Below are positions 21,656-31,315 of a DNA stretch of 64,000 nt, one piece after another (positions within the stretch are counted from its first letter, which is position 1; each line of letters opens with the position of its first letter). Source of the DNA: Pseudocercospora fijiensis CIRAD86 (lineage: Eukaryota > Ascomycota > Dothideomycetes > Mycosphaerellales > Mycosphaerellaceae); NCBI RefSeq assembly GCF_000340215.1, contig NW_006921533.1, forward strand, positions 7,541,671-7,605,670, read 5' to 3'. The notes beneath the pieces are model-generated. The model made no database searches. It was not told the DNA's origin and saw only the letters and a program-made list of their open reading frames with translations. A program made the translations under genes and the position numbers.

Positions 21656-24600
21656 ATGGCCCTCCGCGCGTACTTGTTCACGTACATCTTTGGCGGACTT
21701 ACCCTGATCCCGCTGCTCATAGCAGCCATACTCCTCCCAGCATGGTATCTGCAACCTCGAGTCTCCAACATCGAAGCGACCAAAGCTGGCAACGATAGCG
21801 ACGGCGAGGACGAGGGAGAGAGCAGAAATGTCAAAGAGACGGGACACACACGTGATGCCGCGGCCAGTGGCACCTTCGCCGTGCTGAGACGGTATGACTT
21901 TCAAGCAGCAATGACAGCGATCAATGCTCGAAATAATGCCGGCAGCAACAACGCAAGCGACGGAGGTGTTGCGGGAGAGAATGGTGGAAGCTCTGCCGGC
22001 GAATCTGTATACCAGAGCATGTACCGCTCAGTATTTGTCGGGAACAGGAACAATAGCACATCTTCACTGCTGCAGGACGAAGATCATCAAGACGGCCCAC
22101 CCAGTCGATGGCGGGCGGCTCCTGCAAACGTCCTATACATCGTCCTTCGCCATGGACATCTCATGCTCTACGATTCTCCGGCGCAGGTTGAGGTCAAGCA
22201 TGTCTTGAGCATGGCACATCACAGTGTTTCATTGCAGGCGGGAAAAGACGATGACGAATATGGCAAGGAGAAACATATCCAAGAGTCTGATCTCTTCATC
22301 AAGAGAACTGCAATTGTACTGACCCCAAAGGAGCTCCCGAACGGCGCCTTGCAGGGACCCGCACACTCTCCCGCCAAACCGTTTTACCTCTTTTCAGCTA
22401 CCAATATCGAGAAGGAAGACTTCTACTACGCCTTACTGTCGACACGCTCGCATCCGCCGAAACCGAGACAGCTTAACGCCGAGGCGCTCATCAAGCTACA
22501 GTCGACCCTTCATTCCTCCTCCTTGACTGCAGACACCAGAGCTCTAGATGCCATCATTGGGCGAGTGTTTCTCTCGTTGCACAACACCGATGGACTTCGT
22601 GATTTTGTTCGAGGCAAGATCGAGAAGAAGCTTGCGCGAATTCAAAAGCCGACTTTTATACCCTCTCTACGCGTTCGCACAATAGATTTAGGCGATGCCG
22701 CTCCTGTTTTCACGAATTTGAAGCTTCGAGATCTGAACATATCCGGGGAGATGACAGTGGAGGCGAACACGAAGTACAATGGTGGACTGTCGCTTACACT
22801 TCTCGCTGTTGCCAAGCTCGATCTAGGCCCACGCTTCAAGGCTCGAACTGTCGATCTTGTGCTCAAGACATCTTTGCACCGCATCAGTGGTACTATGCTT
22901 TTGAAGATCAAGCCACCTCCATCTAACAGGCTGTGGGTCTGCTTTGACAACGTGCCTGAGATGGAGGTCAGAGTCGAACCAGTGGTCAGCGAACGCAAGA
23001 TCACTTACGGCTTCGTGCTAAGAGCCATAGAAGAGCGTGTGCGGACTGCTATTAGCGAGGGCTTGGTGCGACCGAATTGGGACGACGTTCCCATGCCGTT
23101 CTCCGACACAAGAGGCAACGTCACCAGAGGCGGACTCTGGAGTGACGAAGGCAAACCCGATTCTCCTGTCTCAAACTCGATGTCAACAGGACATGCTGGT
23201 AACGATACCGAGAAAACCAACTCACTGCCGTCACTCACAAAGCAGGACGCCATCGATACTGCCATATCGACTGGGAATTCAGCTTCTGAGGTGAATCTGA
23301 CAAGACTTCGTCATGCCGCCACAATGCCAGTGGACGGCGATATGCTCTCTACCCCAGAAAAGTCCCCTCGCCCTCCACGGTACGTGATCGCAAGCCACGA
23401 AGCACCGAGATGTACTGACAAAATTTGTAGACCCATGCGCTCGCCATCAGTGTCGACTTCGAGTGTAGCTATGGATGATCACAGCGTAAGCTCCATTCGA
23501 TCAGAAGGAATACCTCCTCCGCAAAGGACACTGTGGGCCTCGAGAAATAAGGCTCCTCTGTCTCAAAAGGACGCCCTTGAAGAACTGCGAGGCATTCATA
23601 GTCGCGTCGGAACTCAGCCCGCAGCTGAAAGTGAAAGCGACGATGACATCGCCAAACAGATTCCAGACGCTACTGACGCACGAAGCCTGGGCGAAACTTC
23701 AGAGGGCTCTGGATCAACGCTACCGGCCACGCCACGATCTTTCTCCGTCCGAAGCACAGATTCTGATAGATCGACTGCACCCACTTCGATAGGAACGACT
23801 CGCAGCGAGCAGCTGCAGACCAAGAAAGCAAATCTTCTCGCTGCAACCGCTGCTGCCACTACAGCGGCGCGCAACTGGGGCTGGAATGCTATTCAGCGTA
23901 ACAAGAACAATCGAGCAGCATCGCAAGGCGACTTACAACCAGAGCCTATGGGCCGAGGACAGCCGCTGCCTCCTCCAGGACAACCACTCCCTGGTCCTCA
24001 GAAAGGCATATGGGGTGGTGTTGGCAACTTACGCCGCAAGCCTGTTCCTGTCCTACCTGCGCGGAAGCCCGCGACTGCCACCGGGGCGCCAGAGTCTTCT
24101 AAAGATGGTCCACAAGTCACAGCAGAGCATCCACGCGCTGAAGATGAATTCGAAGAGTGGCAAGAGAATAGTGGTATGGGGGAGACCGACAAAACCGGCA
24201 GCAGCCCCAATCCTGCTTCTCGAAAGACGCCACCGCCTCTTCCAGCCCGCCGACAACGACCCGTTGACTCGGTGGAAAGCTTGGCGAGCTCTGCTTCTGA
24301 AAAGACTACAGATGAGGATATCGAAAATGCTCCGGCATTGCGGGTGCCGGATTCTTCAGTAGACGCCATCAATGCTGAAAATCCGACACCGGAACGTGCA
24401 CATGGTGCTGTTCATGATACATCCCATCTTGTACATGATGAAGCTGTAGATGCTGAGGTATTTGGTGAAGAAGAGCAGCAGGAAATTGTAGATGACACCC
24501 CCACGCCGACACAACCCAAACCGATGTCCGCCGGCCATGCTACACAAGATTCATCTACACTACCTGCTCAAGACCAACAGCAAAGTTCGTTCGAGCAACC

Positions 24601-24757
24601 TCAAGCACCGTTGAGGCTCGATAAAGCAGATGTCAGTGTTGATGAGGAGGTCTTATCCCGCATCCGCGCAAGAGTGAAGGCGCGAACGCCTCTGGTTGAA
24701 AAATTTGCTGACTCTTCGACCGCGTCTCCTCCGAGAAACGAACAAGATATTTCATGA
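21656..24757 (+). CDS. NVJ2/TEX2-like lipid-transfer protein (PH-like plus SMP domain)
   Basis: Two exons, 21656-23379 and 23431-24757, give 1016 aa. The 51-nt intron is stop-free and a multiple of three but has perfect GTACGT...TACTGAC...TTTGTAG signals. Residues ~6-30 are one N-terminal membrane anchor (YLFTYIFGGLTLIPLLIAAI). A PH-like region spans ~150-280 (NVLYIVLRHGHLMLYDSP, then KPFYLFSATNIEKEDFYYAL). The SMP tubular lipid-binding domain spans ~297-470 (VRTIDLGDAAPVFTNLKLRDLN). The C-terminal half is disordered with Pro-rich SH3 ligands (PPPLPARRQRP). Yeast Nvj2 sits at ER-vacuole and ER-Golgi contacts and moves ceramide out of the ER. A PH/DUF2404 gene is a known MAT-locus neighbour in Dothideomycetes, which supports the orthology. 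Confidence 0.9.
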   Translation: MALRAYLFTYIFGGLTLIPLLIAAILLPAWYLQPRVSNIEATKAGNDSDGEDEGESRNVKETGHTRDAAASGTFAVLRRYDFQAAMTAINARNNAGSNNASDGGVAGENGGSSAGESVYQSMYRSVFVGNRNNSTSSLLQDEDHQDGPPSRWRAAPANVLYIVLRHGHLMLYDSPAQVEVKHVLSMAHHSVSLQAGKDDDEYGKEKHIQESDLFIKRTAIVLTPKELPNGALQGPAHSPAKPFYLFSATNIEKEDFYYALLSTRSHPPKPRQLNAEALIKLQSTLHSSSLTADTRALDAIIGRVFLSLHNTDGLRDFVRGKIEKKLARIQKPTFIPSLRVRTIDLGDAAPVFTNLKLRDLNISGEMTVEANTKYNGGLSLTLLAVAKLDLGPRFKARTVDLVLKTSLHRISGTMLLKIKPPPSNRLWVCFDNVPEMEVRVEPVVSERKITYGFVLRAIEERVRTAISEGLVRPNWDDVPMPFSDTRGNVTRGGLWSDEGKPDSPVSNSMSTGHAGNDTEKTNSLPSLTKQDAIDTAISTGNSASEVNLTRLRHAATMPVDGDMLSTPEKSPRPPRYVIASHEAPRCTDKICRPMRSPSVSTSSVAMDDHSVSSIRSEGIPPPQRTLWASRNKAPLSQKDALEELRGIHSRVGTQPAAESESDDDIAKQIPDATDARSLGETSEGSGSTLPATPRSFSVRSTDSDRSTAPTSIGTTRSEQLQTKKANLLAATAAATTAARNWGWNAIQRNKNNRAASQGDLQPEPMGRGQPLPPPGQPLPGPQKGIWGGVGNLRRKPVPVLPARKPATATGAPESSKDGPQVTAEHPRAEDEFEEWQENSGMGETDKTGSSPNPASRKTPPPLPARRQRPVDSVESLASSASEKTTDEDIENAPALRVPDSSVDAINAENPTPERAHGAVHDTSHLVHDEAVDAEVFGEEEQQEIVDDTPTPTQPKPMSAGHATQDSSTLPAQDQQQSSFEQPQAPLRLDKADVSVDEEVLSRIRARVKARTPLVEKFADSSTASPPRNEQDIS

Positions 24758-25295
24758 GTTGGCACTTTACGCTGAGCGCTTGCCATCCTTCAACGTAGTC
24801 AAGCTCTGGAACAGCAGTGAGTGTCTTGCTACAAACTTGCAGTGCTGCCGAACGCGATATGTTTGTCGTAATGACTGAGCTACTACTCTTCGAATTATTA
24901 CCAGTTCAGGAAAGAACCGTAGTATGCATCCTCGGTATGAATAGCTACGAGGTGGGGTTCTAGTTGGTGAACCAAACATACAACGCGTCGGCTGAGAGGA
25001 CGCGTCCTGTACTCAGGTGAAGCACCATAATGGCTCTGCTCATCTATCATGAATAGACACAGATATACAAAGACGCCTGATAGCTCCCACTACCTGGTCT
25101 GACCTCGATCACCAGGGTTGGCTGGAATTGAATGTCATAACAACACACCACATGTGAACACTTTACGATCTGCATTCAATAGCGGGGTCCAGCTTCGAGA
25201 GGAGACGTATAGCTGAGCATTTATCTATCATCCTGACCAGGTAAGTCTCAATCCAAGATCTACTACACTTCTGCCAAAAACTCCAACACTCCAAA
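24758..25295. other. Intergenic, no gene seen
   Basis: 538 bp between two plus-strand genes. It should contain the NVJ2-like terminator and the alcohol dehydrogenase promoter. The last 30 bp before the ATG are C/A-rich (CCAAAAACTCCAACACTCCAAA), as in other fungal 5' UTRs. No repeat or open frame of note. Confidence 0.5.
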
Positions 25296-27046
25296 ATGTC
25301 ATCCCAAGTCCAAACCAAGAACATCTCAACAATCGGCTACGTCGTCCACGACGCCAACGAACCCTTCAAACTCGAAAACCTCATCCTCGACGACCTCCAA
25401 CCCACCGAAGTCCTCGTCGAAATGCAATACTCAGGAATCTGCCACACAGACCTCGTAATCCAACAAGGCCAAATCCGCGTGTGTCCCTACCCAGCAATCC
25501 TCGGCCACGAAGGGGCCGGCAAAATCCTCGCACTCGGCTCCGCCGTCAATCCGAAAAGAAACCTCAAAGTCGGAGATACAGTGCTTTTGAGTATAAATTA
25601 CTGCGAAGAGTGTAAATTTTGTAAAGCAGAGCATCCGGCGGATTGTATTGAGGGGACGAGATTACACTTGTTTGGCGTGAGACCTGATGGCACGACGGCG
25701 GCGAAATTGGAAGGGAAAGATGTGGCGGTGAGAAGTCATTTTTTTGGACAGAGTAGTTTTTTGCAGAAGAGTTTTGTGCAGGAGAGTTGTGTTGTGAAAG
25801 TTCCGGATGGAGTTGCGGAGGAGAGGATTCCGTTTTTGGCGGCTATGGGGTGTGGGTATCAGACTGGTAAGATCGGACGAGTTACTTACTTTGTCGAGAT
25901 GGCTGATGATTTCGCAGGAGCCGGGACGGTTCTCAATATCCTTAAACCCGAACCAGACTCTTGTCTTGTCGTCTTCGGTCTCGGAACCGTAGGGCTCACG
26001 GCCATCATGGCTGCGAAATACCTCAAGGTAGGGTTCTACATTTACATGTAAGTCTTACAAAACCTAATGTAAGGCAGGGATCTGAGCTTTGTATGGCCTT
26101 ACAATTTGTATGTTGGACCATTATCTAGACCCACACGGCTTGTCTGTATCTCTGCCTTACGGAATGGCTTCTGTAGGTCTTGCTAAGGAGGTATAGGCAA
26201 TTTGGAGGCTCTTACCTGCTATCTTGACAGGTTTGTGGCTGTAGGAGCCCATTCAGACCATGTTGACTGCTAAGGCTTCTAGAAGGAATTCTCAGCAGGG
26301 GACTGTCTAGGTCTAGAAACCAACAGTAACCAGTCTTTTATAGTCTTGGAAGGACTTTCGAGATCTAAGATTGCTCTAGGAAGGTTGTTAAGCTATTCAA
26401 GACAGTCAGCAAGGCCTATAACTTCGACATAGGCAGAATGGCCAGAATCACTGGTCTTACAACCTTACATGCCATTTTACATGGTTTTGTAAGCTTACAT
26501 GGCATAACCCTACCTTACATTGTATGTAAGGTTTCGCATGTCGATCCCTACCTCAAGGTCAGACAAATTATCGGTGTGGATATCTTCGATCATAAACTCC
26601 CTCTCGCGACAGAGTTGGGTTGTACTGATGTTTTGAACTCGAAATCTTTGTCCGGCGAAGAGCTCGTGAAGAAGATCAAGGAATTGACGGGAAAGAATAA
26701 TGGTGCGGATTTCGCTATCGATTGTACTGGTGTTCCGAAGGTCATTGAGGCCATGTTGAATGTGTTGTCGATGAGGGGCACGGCTGCGACGGTGGGGGTG
26801 CCGCCTTCTGGGGCGAAGATTGAGATTGATCCCCTACAGTATTTACTTGGGAGTCGAGGGTATAGGGGATGTAGGGAGGGAGATAGTAATCCTCCCGTTT
26901 TCATTCCGCAGCTGTGTAAGATGCAGGCTGATGGACATTTCCCTGTGGAGAAGTTGTGCAAGGTTTATGATTACAAGGACTTTGAGAAGGCGTTGCATGA
27001 TTTACATGATGGGAAGGTTACGAAGCCGGTTATCAAGTGGTCGTAG
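25296..27046 (+). CDS. Zinc-dependent alcohol dehydrogenase (aryl-alcohol dehydrogenase type, MDR family)
   Basis: Three exons, 25296-25866, 25918-26027 and 26558-27046, give 389 aa in frame. Catalytic zinc ligands are C49 (CHTD), H71 (GHEGAG) and C186 (MGCGYQTG). The structural zinc loop is C103, C106, C109 and C117. The NAD-binding Rossmann motif GLGTVGL starts at 211. The reaction is NAD-dependent interconversion of an alcohol and an aldehyde, and sequence style suggests an aryl or allylic alcohol. Intron 1 is a usual 51 nt. Intron 2 is 530 nt, far longer than any other here, and consists of a MITE plus one copy of its 10-bp target duplication. Splicing at the GT and AG supplied by the duplicated ACCTCAAGGT restores YLKVRQIIGVD perfectly. 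A strong codon-usage change (C-rich third positions to ~25600, then G/T-rich) is also visible in exon 1. Confidence 0.93.
26030..26549. mobile_element. MITE-like DNA transposon forming an intron in the alcohol dehydrogenase gene
   Basis: 520 bp bounded by direct repeats ACCTCAAGGT at 26020-26029 and 26550-26559 (10-bp target-site duplication). The ends are inverted repeats: AGGGTTCTACA at the left against AGGGATCGACA read inward from the right (9 of 11). Further in, CATGTAAG-CTTACAAAACC-ATGTAA occurs inverted at ~26045 and ~26500. No coding capacity. TSD length and short ends suggest a non-autonomous Mutator-like or hAT-like element. The duplicated target contains AGGT, so the left copy supplies the GT donor and the right copy the AG acceptor. 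Confidence 0.85.
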
Positions 27047-27124
27047 GAAGGGCCGGCGAGGTCTGGTCAATTGATGCTTCTAGAAGTCGTCTATCGTGTC
27101 TATGTCAATGTCATTCTAATGGTG

Positions 27125-28411
27125 TCATCTCTTCTTCGCATCCTTCAATGCCCACTCCACGGCTTGCAAAACGTTGTCTTTGATCACGTCCGGCTTGCAT
27201 GACGGTTCTGTGCCGTCCTGGTACACTCCAGTCTTGAGCAAGATGCTCGTCCACTTGCTGCCATGCGGACTCTGGTAATTTTTGGCACCTCGAATGTCGC
27301 TCTCAGGGTTATCTCCGATCATGTATACTTGCCGTAGAGGATCATTCAGGCCAATGTGACGGAAAAGCGCCTTGCGATGCTTCCGTAGTCGCGTCTCAGC
27401 AAACTCATACGTCTCTTGTGATGGCTTCCCAATGACAGTCTGCTCGAGCCTTGCACCTCCTGTGACTGCTGACCAAAGTCCATCGAAGGCTCCCTTGAAG
27501 CCTCCTTGACCCAAACGAGAAATATGGTAAGATGTTGCCCACCACAGATCTGGATTGCTGTAGTATAGAGGTGGTTGTCCATCCTGCTGATATCCATTGT
27601 TCGGCAAGCTTACGTCTCCATTCCTGCTGGACAGTGTTCCCAGATATCCTTGCTTGGAGAGCATCGTGTCCAATATCACCGCAGCGTCAAGACCCCAATC
27701 TCTCGGATCATTGTAGACGAACACCGCATCAATCTTCAGTCTGTTCTTATCGCCAGCACTCTCAGGATTCGACGGCGATGTGATCGGCTTGGGTAATGCC
27801 TTCGCGAAAGTCTTATAGTAGTCCAGGAAGACTTTACTGAACGGCCAGATATCAGGATATGCTACGACGAGATCGCCTGGCGTGAGCACATTCTTGAAGC
27901 CATATTTCTGCGCTACAAGCTGGCACTTGTCATAGTCGCCTCCAACCACAAGCACAGTCTTGTCGTGCAGATGCTTCATTTCTGCGAATGGCGTGTGAGA
28001 CTGCACGATCAAGCTTGTATCCAGCTCCACGTCTAATTTTGCTGATAGATCTGCCGCTCGTTCTTCCTCGCTCTTGCCGCCGCCATTGGTGAGTAGGATG
28101 AATGGTATTCGCTCTTTCTGGAGGTATTGAAGAGCTTTCGACGCCCCTGGAAGAGGTGCAGAGGAACGGACGAGGACGCCATCGATGCTGAAGGATACTC
28201 GTCAGCCATGCTTCCAAATGACAACGTTGATGCTTCCTGCTCACTCAAATGCGAAGGCGAAGTCTGGCACGCCAATGCTACCTGTAGTAGCAGGCGCTTG
28301 GTAATGTCTTCGCCATTGCAAAGAAGATTGACAGACGGCACGGGAATGCTGTCTGAGTTGCGATGCTATGGGAGTCCGCGCATGAATGAATTTTGGCAAT
28401 TTTGTAGCCAT
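27125..28411 (-). CDS. HAD-superfamily hydrolase, CECR5/HDHD5 type (yeast YKR070W-like)
   Basis: Two exons, 28411-28245 and 28187-27125, with a 57-nt intron (GTGAGC...CTTCAG), give 409 aa. The intron interrupts the nucleophile motif, and splicing gives FAFDIDGVLVRS with Asp56 and Asp58 as catalytic pair. HAD motif II is ILLTNGGG and motif IV is GDNPESDIRGAK near the C-terminus. The large cap region between matches the CECR5 subfamily (VQSHTPFAEM, NDPRDWGLDAAVILD). The N-terminal 45 residues are basic, Ser/Ala/Gln-rich and nearly free of acidic residues, so a mitochondrial presequence is likely, in agreement with mitochondrial location of the yeast protein. Its substrate is unknown. Confidence 0.92.
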
Positions 28412-28960
28412 TCAAGCTTGAGCTGTTCATAAGATGGATTGCCAGATGCTGGTGTCAAAGTATCGACGTGGGGTGGCCGATCTCGCATGTGCCACGCTCA
28501 TTACGAATTATCCCGGCCATGTCAATCCATAGTCGCGAGATATGTCAGCCTACATTTCTTGGGCACGGCCAAACACGGGAGAATCACAAAAGAAGCACAG
28601 ATGATGGAATGGATGGCCATGGTGAGAGTAGCTGGGCTAAAGGTTGTGATCAAAAGCCACCTCGAGTATAGACATCGTACTGAGTTAGAGAAGAGCTGCT
28701 CAAAGCTTCAGGTCATCAAGGACTTCAGAATGGACGTTATAGTCAGCGAAGAAATAACACCGCTGCGGGATAGTGCTCTTCGCAGCGGCATTCAAAATAG
28801 ACGCATCGTTCCGTGTTGTACACGAATAGTCAATTCGGATGCTCCTGCTCATATGTACATCGCGAGTCGTGTAATGGCACCACCTTTCAACGCAAAGAGA
28901 TCTAATCCACCGGTCGACTTAACCCAGTACTCAATCCGCAGCTGTGAGAATCATCCCCCC
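28412..28960. other. Intergenic between CECR5-like gene and COX13
   Basis: An open frame on the plus strand crosses this region, but its product has no recognisable features and it runs into the antisense of COX13 exon 4. I see the COX13 terminator side and the promoter of the HAD gene only. Confidence 0.45.
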
Positions 28961-29698
28961 TTACTCCGCGTCTGGGGCCTTGTGGTGGTTGACCTTTGGG
29001 TTCCAGAAAAGAGTCTATTGTGAAATGTCAACAACGAACATAGTTTACGAGCTGATGTGAGTACGCACCTTGTCGCCATCTCCCCAGAAGAAGTTCTTCG
29101 TTCTAATGTTCATATATGGGTATTCTGTGCGCTCCTCAACCGGAGGCTCGTGTGACTTGTGCTCCCAGTGCTCGTCCCAAAGACGCCAAGCGTTGACAGC
29201 CGCAATGCAGAGGGATGGGATCACAACGCTGCGCAAGCGTGTTAGTATACGCATTCTCCTTTCCAGTCTGGTGCTTCGACAGCCATTCTGGCATATTCCA
29301 AACCAGTATGGAATTTCATGGTAGACATACTAAATAGAGAGCTTGCGCCAGAGGTCTGCGGTATCAGATGTCAGCAGATGTCTTTATCCCAATGCCCCAA
29401 GCTCCATTCTATCCATCTTAGTTCTCCGCAAATTCGAGTTCTCTGTCTCTGCCTCTTCCATGTTTCTCGCGACTGGAGTCCCGCGCGTCACACCTCCTAC
29501 TCCTCCTCCTACCGCTTCTTTCTCCACCGGCTAGCGAAGGATAAACGTACCGGAAGTGGCAGCAGCGTGCTCCTTGACTGCCTGTCGCTCGCGATTGAAG
29601 GCATTGTCGGCTGGTCCGGAGAGGGAGCTTTCCAGTCGCTTTTGAGTGACGCGGCGGACCGCTGGTGTGAATGTGCGTGCTGCGCGTAGACCGAGCAT
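28961..29698 (-). CDS. COX13: Cytochrome c oxidase subunit VIa
   Basis: Four exons (29698-29551, 29355-29331, 29228-29069, 29014-28961) join in frame to 128 aa. Exon 2 is only 25 nt. The product has a mitochondrial presequence (MLGLRAARTFTPAVRRVTQKR), then DNAFNRERQAVKEHAA. One membrane helix lies at ~57-72 (YVVIPSLCIAAVNAW). The conserved intermembrane-space tail is LWDEHWEH, EERTEYPYMNIRTK, FFWGDGDK and TLFWN. It is a nuclear-encoded regulatory subunit of complex IV in the inner membrane. COX13 is a frequent MAT-linked gene in Pezizomycotina, but here it lies ~13 kb from MAT1-1-1 and has been separated from APN2. All splice sites are GT/AG. Confidence 0.95.
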
Positions 29699-29849
29699 TG
29701 CGAGTGGAGTTCGAGTGGTGATTTGAGGTCGTCGGCGTCGGCGTTCAATGCGAAGCTGGTCACGAAGTTGCTGTCGGGGCGGGACCTGCCGAAATAGGGA
29801 GGCCCATACGTACCAGATTGTCAATACAGCACTTCTGACCGCAGCGACA

Positions 29850-31164
29850 ACAACGCAATCTTTGCTCCTTCAAGTTCTTTTTAATATATCTTTTTATATA
29901 GAGGAGTTATAGCTTAACAATGTAGAACAAAAATACTCTAATTTGTATCTATTTTTAGAAAATAATAAAATTTCTAGTCGTTACCTATTGAATTTATAGG
30001 CTATATAGCCTAAAAGTCTAATTTAGAAGTTTAACAATTTTAGCATTTTTTAGGCCTTAGCATACTATTTTTAGTAATCTAAAATCCAGATCTTATAGTT
30101 TCATCTTATAAAAATCTAAATCTAAATTTATATATTATTATATAAACTATTAGTAATATAATCTAGAAAGGAATATTATTTTCTTACTATATTCTCGTTA
30201 GTTTATCTTTTTATTTAGAAGAGCTATAGCTTAGTAATATAAGACAAATATACTTTAACTTTTATATATTTTTAGAAAATAACTAAAACTATTATAGCTA
30301 TATACTAAGATTAGCCTAAAACTCTTAGGTAAAGATTTTGAGATTTTGGTATTTGTTAAGCCTTAGCACACTATTTTTAGCAATCTAAAACCTAGACCTA
30401 AAAGTTTTACCTAGTATAAATATATTTTGAGATTCTTATTTTAATACGCTTACTATTAGTCTTAAAATCCTAAAGCGAATATTCTTAACAATTGTAGGCT
30501 TAGCAATTTAAAGTTTACAATTCTTAAGAATATTCTTTTCTAAGTTATAAGACTATTTATAGCTTATTTAAAGTAAAAGCTTTAATATAGATTCCTACTA
30601 GGTAAAACTATTAGGTTTAGGTTTTAGATTACTAAAAATAGTATACTAAGGCTTAAAAAAAGCAAAAGTCTTAAAATCTTTATTCTAGAATTTTAGGCTA
30701 ATCCTAGTAGATAGCTATAACAATTTTAGTAATTTTCTAATACTAGATGAAAAACAGATTATTTTTGTCTTATATTACTAAGCTATAACTCGTCTAAAGA
30801 AAAAGATATACGAAAGGGAACCTAAGAAGAATTTAAGTTTTAAATTCTAGATTATAGAACTAATAGTAGCTATATTACGAGAAAAATCTCAAAATAGATT
30901 TTTATTAAGTAAAACTATAAGGCCTAGTTTTTAGATTACTAAAAATAGTATATTAAGACTTAAGAAAACGCTAAAATTCTAAAATCTCTAACTTAGAGTT
31001 TTAAGCTATATAGCTTATTAATTTAGGAGGCAACGACTAGAAATTTTAATATTTTCTAAAAATATACATAAATTAGAGTATCTTTGTCCTATATTATTAA
31101 GCTATAACTCCTCTAGATAAAAAGATATATTAAAAAGAACTTGTAGGGGCAAAGATTGCGTTGT
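29850..31164. mobile_element. AT-rich nested foldback (inverted-repeat) transposon
   Basis: 1,315 bp, strongly AT-rich, between unique flanks. The outer ends are inverted: ACAACGCAATCTTTGC at the left equals the reverse complement of the right end. Similarity continues for ~300 bp (AAGTTCTTTTTAATATATCT then AGAGGAGTTATAGCTTAA on both arms). Inside, a second diverged copy of the arm lies at ~30200-30440 and its inverted partner at ~30570-30815, so the order is A, A', centre (~30500), A' inverted, A inverted. No coding frame. CpG is nearly absent, unlike the other decayed repeats here. No clear target duplication was found. Confidence 0.85.
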
Positions 31165-31315
31165 GAATTCTTCATTGACAATCTGGTGTGTATAGAGCTC
31201 CGTCCCGAAAGGCTTGGCTTCGTCATGTCATCTTCATTGGCAGGAACGTTCTCGACTCGTTTGAGATTGTTACTTGAGCCGCCACTCGAAAAGAAGAACA
31301 ACTCACAACATCATC

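Noticed and set aside
28439..29023. 194-codon plus-strand frame
   Set aside because: It runs into COX13 exon 4 in antisense, has no recognisable domain and no promoter-like context.
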